Below are positions 56,373-64,000 of a stretch of 64,000 nucleotides of DNA, piece by piece. The position numbers were made by a program, and so were the translations under genes. Each line of letters begins with the position of its first letter. The first letter of the stretch is position 1. The notes beneath the pieces are model-generated. The model saw only the letters and a list, made by a program, of their open reading frames with translations, had not been told where the DNA came from and ran no database searches. Origin of the DNA: Notospermus geniculatus (taxonomy: Eukaryota; Nemertea; Pilidiophora; Heteronemertea; Lineidae); contig NMRB01000616.1 in assembly GCA_002633025.1 (NCBI GenBank), forward strand, positions 1 through 64,000, read 5' to 3'.

Positions 56373-59027
56373 TGCATGCTGTTTGCCAGGATGGCTAATT
56401 TCTTATATAAGGCGAAATTCAGAGTCGGACCACCTGTGACGTCAGCAGCTTCGCTATCTGGCCACTGCGCGGCGTTCCGGGTCCTTTGCGTCAAGGTGTA
56501 GGCCTAGGTCTATTTCATCCCCATCTCAACTTTTCAACGAGTATTGGCTTGCAAACATCCCATGCACATGGTGTACCAAATATAGTTGTCATGGGATTCC
56601 CTCGGGGATTCCCCCCCACAATGCACCAAAACCCACGAAATCGCAGGCTCCAAATGAGACTTGGTGATATAAACAATTTTTCAAAATGGCTTCCACCATT
56701 CTAAAGCAGTCAGCAGGATTTTCTTCGTTTTCATCACCAGAAAAAGGGGACAATGATTGATATCCTTGTAAAAATGATTCCTGAAATGATTGAATAGATC
56801 GTTAGTAATGTAAAACAACACTCATATTGAAAGTTTTATTTTTCTGTGAGTGGATGTCAGTGGATATTTGCACGTGTTGCAGGCATGATGCACACGGTGC
56901 TGATCAGCTGATGACGCTCCAAACGCGAATCATGGTGCTGAAAAAATGATCCTTCAGCCCCTTCATCTTAGGCTCGGGACCCAGTCGTTGTGTCGCTCCG
57001 GCCGCCGCACTACACTCCACAAACGACTGGGAAAGCAGGCTGCAAAATCAGCGGCTAGCGTACCGACAACAACAACGGATGTGAATGAGTTCAGCCAATC
57101 AGAAACTGCGTCTTCAACGGCCGTCGTCTGCTCTTTGCAAGATGTCAAATCAGCTGATTATATCGCAACTTTCTTCGAGGTCAAGGACGGTATCCTGGTG
57201 CCTAATTCGATGCTGTGTGCGATAAGCAGTACTTACGGATAAAAAAATATCCTGCTAGTGACTTTTAAGGTACCCCACCTGATTCTTGACTTTGCCACTG
57301 GGGGGCTAAAACCCAAAACATAAAGTTTGGTTTCTCCCTAACAAAGTGATGGATCTTTGTCAAATTTCTATCAAGGGTAAATAGGATACATAACATAATA
57401 CTGCTTCAAGCCAAGCGGGCACAGTGCCATTGGCACTATTTTTATTTTTGTTTCAAACAACCTACCGACCTGATTTTCCCAGACCTGATGGGCTTTTGAT
57501 AATTGATATCCATTGCACTACGGAGGATCCTATTCCTGGCCAGACAACAAACATGACAAACTGGCTTGTATTGCATGTAACCCATTTCTGTATGAAATTT
57601 TTGAAGCAGTACTCTCAAAATATCAAATATCAAAGGCCCTCCTGATGAAATGTTGTCACCAATACAAGATATCAAATATCAAATCCCCTCCCTCCACAAT
57701 GTCATAAGGTTGAATGATGATAAACAAGTAATTTATGTTGAATGGCCTTATATAGAGGGGGTGTTCTTCTTACTTTTTTTATTTTTTTTATTTTAAACTC
57801 TTTATTTAGTGCAAAACAAATACAAAACACATAACATGTGATATACAACTATCGGTATTAATACAAGTTTTTTTTTAGTATTTGGCTATTACACCCCCAC
57901 CCCTTTCCTAGTCCCTCGCCATCCAAACAGATTTACTGTAACCCTCTTTCAACCCCCCCCCCCCAATAGGTCCATCCCCCTTAGCTCATCACTCTGTAAT
58001 TGATTACATCAATTTTCAAAGAAATTCTAAGATTGGGTCCCACTTTTCAGAAAAGGTGTCAACAGTTTTGTTTGTAAAAGATATTTCTAATTCTACTTGC
58101 TTTATATATTTTATGGGTACATGTAGTTGTAATAACCTGGATGCTGGAGTCTGGACTCTGGATCCTGGACTCTAGATTTTGCATCACTGGATTGCACCGC
58201 CTGTAACCGCCCCCATCAATGGGGCGGTCTTCCTTGTTTTTACTGAATTTCTCTCTCTCTATCTCTCTCTGGATCTCTCCATCCAATCTGCGGTTTCACC
58301 AAGATAACTAACGAAAAACGCCATGTATCGCGGTAAAATTTTCAAAAATGGTAGATGAGCATATTACACAGAATCCTATTGATTCTTGGGGTCATCCGTG
58401 CACAAATAGTGCGAAATTTGGGTGAAATTTGTAGTTTTATCGATATATCATATTCGCGTATTCCAACCTCCACACAGCGCTGCGTCTGAACAGAACGCCG
58501 TGGAGAACTGGCCACTCTCCAACACCCAGATCGCACAGTTTCGCCGCAGAAGTACAGTAACCCAAAACACGGTACGCCGTATCGCCTGGCCTTGTGGGAT
58601 TGGAGAGTGGCAGAAGCGAGATGTTGTGACTGGTAAGTGAGACCTACAGAGCATGCGCATTGGTACTCGCACATCTCTTCCGCAAACCGGAATTGACCGG
58701 CGAGTTGATTCCTCGTGTGACTTCAGACTTTTAAAGCTGAAATAAATAAATAAATAAAGCACACCTGTGCGGGTATGTTTTGTTTTATGGTAAGTAACAT
58801 TGTTGGTGTCAAATCCCATAAGATGTCAACCATAGAAAGTGATGTTTGTTCGTATATTCAGCGTGATTTGTGGCTAATCTGCAGTCGCTGCCGTGTCTGC
58901 TGTCATCAGCTGGTCATGCATGTCAGTCATGCATGTCGCATGCAATGCCATGTGCATGGTCATGCTGTCTGTCACTCACTGTCACTGCTGTGGCTGTGGT
59001 CTGTGTGCATGGTAGGCCCCTATCATC

Positions 59028-59772
59028 GGTAGTATGTAAACATTGAAACGTTTCAAAAGAAACGAGCCAAATGAAACGACCCAAAATGTTTTTAAAAATA
59101 CGAAAAATCATAACAAAATATTATTTTACATTGTATGAATAGAGGAATGTAGATTACCCGATGCCTTCATGATTTTTATCATCATTTTAGCTTTTTCTGC
59201 GATTTCTTAGACAGATTTAGGCTACACTGCGGGGAACGACGTCACATTTTCCTCTCGCCAACCTCGCACCCCTCAAAATGGAATGATCGGACTACGCTAA
59301 TTGGTTGGAATGTTCATGGCTTATTATCTATTCACAACTCGCATCCACATTGTGTTACAAACTTTGCCCAATATCAAAAACGATATATTTTGAAGACGTT
59401 TTGAGGCCTCACACAAATTCCTTCCAGAAAACAACCACGGCGAGTGACACAGAGAGGAAGTATATGATAAAAGGAAATTAATAATCGCATAGAGAATTTC
59501 TGAAGCGACGACTTCCATATTTGGGATCGGAGACCTTGAACATTGAATGAATGGGAAGCATGGTGTCATGTAAACAATAACAACACGTGTGTTTTGAACG
59601 GGAGACGTGTGTTTTGAGAGATTTTAATGCTATTACGCCATGAAAGTGCCAAAAATGAACTGCAAAAACAAAATTACACAGTTTCTGCCATGCAACTTCA
59701 GATTTAGCATGTTTTTTGGGTCGTTTCATTTGGCCCGTTTCTTTTGAAACGTTTCAATGTTTACATACTACC
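59028..59772. mobile_element. Mutator-like foldback element with 9-bp target duplication
   Basis: The ends GGTAGTATGTAAACATTGAA match in inverted orientation over about 59 bp with one mismatch. Perfect 9-bp direct repeats CCTATCATC flank it (59019-59027, 59773-59781). A 9-bp duplication and long inverted ends fit Mutator-like elements. No transposase frame. Confidence 0.8.
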
Positions 59773-59861
59773 CCTATCATCATGATCATCATCGCCCATC
59801 ACCATCATCACTGATCATCATCACCAATCGTGTAGGCCTAGGCCTAATAGCCTACGTTTAC

Positions 59862-60306
59862 AGTCTACACCATCACGGTAAACCGTGATTCTGTACTGTG
59901 AGACCACATCGACATACATTTTTTCCAGAATTGTGTCATAAGGGGCACACTCCCCGTGAGCTACTGCGAAACTAATGTATTAGGCCAGCCCTGCATACAA
60001 CGGTATATAAATACACACAGCACACCTGGATGACCTTTATTTCTGTCCGCAGTGAAGTACACCTGATTGCGGACAAGATTTTGCAGTAGCTCATGCGGTG
60101 TGTGTCCCTTATGTACAAATTCAGCATTGAAAAAAACCTCAAAATTCTTCCTTAATATATCGAGTTATGTGTGTTGAACATGAATATGGCCGATTTTTTT
60201 CAATTAAAAGTTTTTTAAAGAAGTTAAAAGTTTTTGAAAATTGGGCCCTACATTTTGTACAGGCGAATGTACAGTCAGTCACGCATTACCGTGATGGTGT
60301 AGACTG
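59862..60306. mobile_element. Foldback element with AGTCTACACCATCACGGTAA ends
   Basis: The 20-bp end is repeated exactly as the reverse complement at about 60285-60306. Inner arms around GGGGCACACTCCCCGTGAGC and GTGTGTGTCCCTTATG are partly paired. Confidence 0.5.
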
Positions 60307-60508
60307 GTTTAGCTAGGGCCTAGGCCTTATCATGCTTATCGCATCTAGCCTACCTAGCACGTGTGAAACCAGCCAGGGGGCGGAAAGGTCAAAGGCCCAA
60401 ACATCAGCGCCCCCCTGTAGGCTACATTTCATTTATTTAGGCCTAGGCCTACAATACATTGTGCAATGCATGGCGTGCATTTTATGTAAAAATAGGCCTT
60501 ATCACACC

Positions 60509-61050
60509 TATAGACATGGCCCAGAAATAACGGGACACCCGGTCCAGTTTTCGACCATCTCCTAAAGATCTTAGCAGAAATCAGATTTAGCGTGCCAATA
60601 ATTTTTTTCTTTTTGGCCATTGGAAAGAGGATTACTTCTTGATATTGGCAATCCAAAAATTTTGGAACCCAAATGATCGAAGATTTAGAAAAGAGTGATT
60701 TTATTGAGGCAATCTTCAGAAAAATGGTCAAAATTCGTGTGTGCGGCGGGCGTGACGTTACGTCATTGGCGTCACGACGCAACAGTTTCCAATGCTTTTC
60801 CACGGCAAAAACGTGTATTATGGAAACTTTGGAACTAAAATTTCAACTTCTATCGGTCTGCACACCTGTGTGGACGAGATACACGCCATGCTGTTTACAC
60901 AGGTTAAGTCTACTGGTAATTAGCTAAAAGATGAGGGGTCAATTGTTATGTTAAACTTTCTGGCTTTCTCACAAGGAGGATTTCAAAATGGGATGCAAAA
61001 ACCAACTTGGCAAACATAGCCCCGTAATCAGTGGGCCATGTCTATAGCAC
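60509..61050. mobile_element. Element with CTATAGACATGGCCCA ends, nested in a larger inverted repeat
   Basis: The end CTATAGACATGGCCCA recurs inverted at about 61035-61050. It sits inside inverted CACGTGTGAA...GCCAGCCAGG sequences at about 60358-60490 and 61047-61215. Confidence 0.45.
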
Positions 61051-62955
61051 GTGTGAACATGGTGAAGCCAGCCAGGCGGAAAGGGCCCAAACATCAGCCA
61101 ATGTTTACATAAAATGCACGCAATGCATTTCACAATGTATTGTAAATGTACAGCGGCGGCGCTGATGTTTGGGCCCTTTCCACCTGGCTGGCTTCACACG
61201 TGCTAGGTGCGATAAGGCCTATAGGCTAAGCCTAGGCCTACTGTCCCGTGGCGTACCGCCGTACCAGTAGGCCTAAGGCCTACTACTGAAGACAGAACAT
61301 GTATTGTAGACCTAGCCTATGTAGCTAGGCCTTTAGGGTAGCCTACCTTTCTTGGCCTACAGGCCTAGGCCTAGTGTCAATCAATCATCAGATCATAGAA
61401 GAGCTGTGACTGTGTGTGTGTGTGTGCATGATATACACTGCTATGCTATCAACGCATCACTGTGGTCTTTTTCTGGTGTCGAAGCAAGTTATATGCTAAA
61501 TTACTGGATGCTTATTGCCTCGTACTCAAAACCATCTTTCTTTTCTCGTTACAGGATGCAAATTTATAACCAAAGTTTCCTAAACAAATGCACCGAAAGA
61601 TCCATCTTGATTATAGCCGTGGTTACACCTATCCCAAATCCCCGTGCTTTTTGAGACACAGGGTTTTCCCGAACCAGAAAAAACATGACGTTGACACGGC
61701 GAGCGGTTACACTACTAAAAGTGCGATTGATAGTTCCGAAACCCCGGCGATAGGGGCACTGCATGTAGGCAACTCTCCGTCATCGAATGGCTCTGGAGGC
61801 GTGAAATAACCTGTACGCATGCGCATGACTCATCGATTTGTATCGCCATCTGTCGCCGGGTACTTGGAACTACAAATAAACATGGGGATTTCGCGGTTAC
61901 ACTACATAAAATCTCCGTGTCTAAATAGCCCCGGCGTTGCCCNGCCGGCTTTGATGAATAGCCACTTCGATTTTTTCATACGGAGTTCACTGTACATGGG
62001 TGGAATGTCCTCAAACAAACCTGAAGCACATTATACACCCTTCCTAAAAAACAGTGCCACCTATATTCCAAGTCACCGGTAGTGACGTCAATGGGGGATC
62101 GATTGTATCACAAAGCACACAAGATCACAGCCATTCACACGCGTGTGCGACTCAATTAAATTCATTCACGGATGTGGTAAGTGCTATTGTAATGCGATCT
62201 CATGATATCTATTGTCAATGTAAACAGTATTGTGCAGTTATTTTCACCAGGAGAATGACCTGGTTTGACAATAGGCCGTCATTATCAACAATTGAAGCGA
62301 CCAGCTTTGGAGATCTCAGCGGTGGCCTGGTGGCCCGCCGTGCATGCAGACTGTGCACTGGTGCATGCAATTACCGTGTAGGCTACAGGTGTATCTGTAT
62401 GAGCGGCCTAGTGTTTTGGCTGACTCCAAACAATGGCCTTACTCATTCCATTGGGCCGGTGTGACAGGACTCCACATCCCATAAATGCAAGTTCACTGAA
62501 TAATAGGCCCTTGGCCCTAGCCTGCTATAATTTTATGAAAATAATAGGGGCCTAAAGTCCACTTTTTAAAGGGGCCTTCGTTCGGCTAGGGCCTAGCCTA
62601 GGCCAGGCCCAGGCGTAGGCCAGCCATGTACGATGTAGGCCTAGGCCCTGCCTAAGCCTAAGCCTAGGCCTAGCCCACCTGATTCTTGAAGTTGAAGAAT
62701 TGATCCCTGTCGACTGTCGTCAGAGTGCAGTGCCACCGGCCAGGCATTGCTGACTGGGTTGGCCCAGTTCACTAGCCCTCATGTATGGCCTACCCCCAAC
62801 CAAGGCCAACATCATGACATGGCTCATGATGTAATCTAGGCCTAGGCCTATGCATTACTGGTTGGTAATTTTACTGGGTGGAAGAACAACATGTCAGCTT
62901 GTACTGCATGTGTTAAAAAGTAAACAAGGCCCTTAAATAAACATTTCTTTTACAG

Positions 62956-64000
62956 GCATGGCAGAGAAAAATTTGCAACAGTCAACATCAGCCCCCCAAC
63001 CTGTGCCACAAACAAGTGACAACATCATCCATGCTAGTGGCAGTGACAGTGAAACTGAAACTGTAAGTCCCAGTGTTAGCGTGATCAGTGATGGTAACTG
63101 GAGCAACATCACCCACATCAGTGAGACGCCGCCAGAGCTCTTTGGAGAGCATTTTGGTTTTTCTGATTCATATGTATTCGATGGTGTTGTCACTTGGGGT
63201 GGGGGTGATCCTGCTGCACTGGATTTCGACAGCAGTTTCGAATCAATCGGCAACAATCAGGATGAAAAATTTCCAATGCCAAGCCTATCTTCCACACCCT
63301 CCTACATATTTGATGGAAGGGAAGTGGAGTTATGCCCTGTGTGCCACCAGGACATGGACATGCATAATCGGGAATGCTTCTCATGGGATGCCTCTGACCT
63401 GTCTGGCTTTATGTCAGGTGAAGACGAATTTGACAGGTACATGGGGTTTTAATGTTTTATGTATCTCAGCACTTAATATCTGATACATTAAAAAGTCCCA
63501 AGTGGGACAAATCACATTTCTAATTCTAAGTACCATTGCAGTTCTTTTTGAGAGTTACATTATGCAGCCAGATAACTTAGTGATTATTACATGAATTCTA
63601 CTCATGCCTTAGGAAATTAAATTTTGCTCTTAAATTAATATCTCGTTTTCTCCAATTTCATTGTAGGCAGTACCGCCGGCTCCAAGAGGAACACTGAAAA
63701 TAGTACAGCCATCTCAGACATGCACGTGTGGAAAGGTAAACAAAAGTTTCTTTTTTTTTCAAAACAATTGGTGCACACATGTGTTGCTGCAACTTGGCAA
63801 TTCCCAAAATTCAGGGGGCTGATTCACAAAGTCTTCTTTGCATACGAGAAATGTTTCTGATTTTTAAAATTAGACTGACTCAAAAGACGGTTAAACTCGT
63901 TATTCAAATTTCCTATTACATTTTGATTGCAGCTTACAGACGACGACATACCTGGTGCCAAATTCACCAAGCCACCAGATCAATACAAAAAGAAGGAGCT
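62956..64000 (+). CDS. 5' end of a gene running off the window (unidentified)
   Basis: The exon 62956-63062 starts GC-ATG at 62958 (MAEKNLQQSTSAPQ) after a TTCTTTTACAG acceptor and ends at a strong GTAAGT donor in phase 0. Exon 63667-63735 (23 codons, with TCTCGK) and exon 63933 to the window end (LTDDDIPGAKF, then a Lys-rich stretch) continue in phase 0. The first intron is itself open in frame from 63063 to a TAA at 63450-63452 and encodes plausible acidic protein with CPVCHQDMDMHNREC, a zinc-ligand-like pattern. So there may be a second isoform of 164 residues. I do not assign a function. Confidence 0.5.

Larger units (their letters stand above)
52130..62950. other. Repeat-rich stretch without a confident gene
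   Basis: Apart from the elements listed separately, it holds a tandem pair of CCGATGACCC/AAACGATGACCCCA units (52315-52420), a GGACGGACAGCCAGACAGCC run (54038-54090) and a second CGTATG palindrome cluster (54540-54770). It also holds a (TG)n at about 61411-61426 and many GTAGGCCTAGGCC strings (61200-61380, 62570-62680). Frames at 56946-57242 and 58422-58640 look partly protein-like but I could not place exon borders. Confidence 0.5.

Noticed and set aside
56946-57242. 98-codon plus frame with a Ser/Thr-rich middle and a DYIATFFEVKDGILVP segment
   Set aside because: It looks partly protein-like, but I found no convincing splice partners or family, so it is not called as a gene.

Overview
This is a eukaryotic nuclear window. 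Genes are split into short exons with GT-AG introns, about 1.5% of the sequence is recognisable coding exon, and the rest is dense with foldback (inverted-repeat) DNA transposons, tRNA-derived SINEs, a broken LINE and tandem repeats. The very frequent GTAGGCCTAGGCC and ACATGTACATGT strings and the intron style suggest a marine invertebrate, most likely a non-vertebrate deuterostome (echinoderm, hemichordate or cephalochordate). I cannot fix the species. A few N positions and duplicated flanks show it is a draft assembly.

Layout. 1-5.1 kb: no gene seen, small hairpin elements. 5.7-22.2 kb (minus): a gene encoding an acidic linker, a CARD-like death-fold domain split over two exons, a duplicated two-exon module, two coiled-coil exons, and then an array of 21-37 nt microexons carried on repeated ~1 kb intron units. 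24.7-37.3 kb (minus): a complete zwilch gene (RZZ kinetochore complex) in 14 coding exons, with a 25-bp minisatellite in one intron and a probable non-coding first exon near 38.04 kb. 38.2-40.9 kb (plus): a LINE reverse-transcriptase fragment interrupted by two DNA elements. 41.85-42.4 kb (plus): the start of an unidentified gene. 42.6-43.8 kb: three foldback elements. 44.4-46.9 kb (minus): a two-exon gene for an RFX-type winged-helix protein with five internal repeats. 48.9-49.5 kb (minus): an orphan 200-residue ORF. 50.3-52.1 kb: a 225-bp inverted repeat flanking a cysteine-rich ORF. 52-62 kb: repeats, foldback elements and no confident gene. 62.96-64 kb (plus): the 5' part of a gene running off the window.

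The most interesting structure is the microexon array. Most units are in phase 0 with lengths divisible by three and related sequence (R-H-x-Q), so any subset could be spliced in without breaking frame. One 37-nt unit breaks the frame and gives a different C terminus. The last unit has lost its donor site and has become the terminal coding exon. With the CARD-like domain and coiled coils upstream, this looks like an adaptor or filament-forming immune or cell-death protein with a diversifiable tail. That function is inference; the exon structure is read directly from the sequence.
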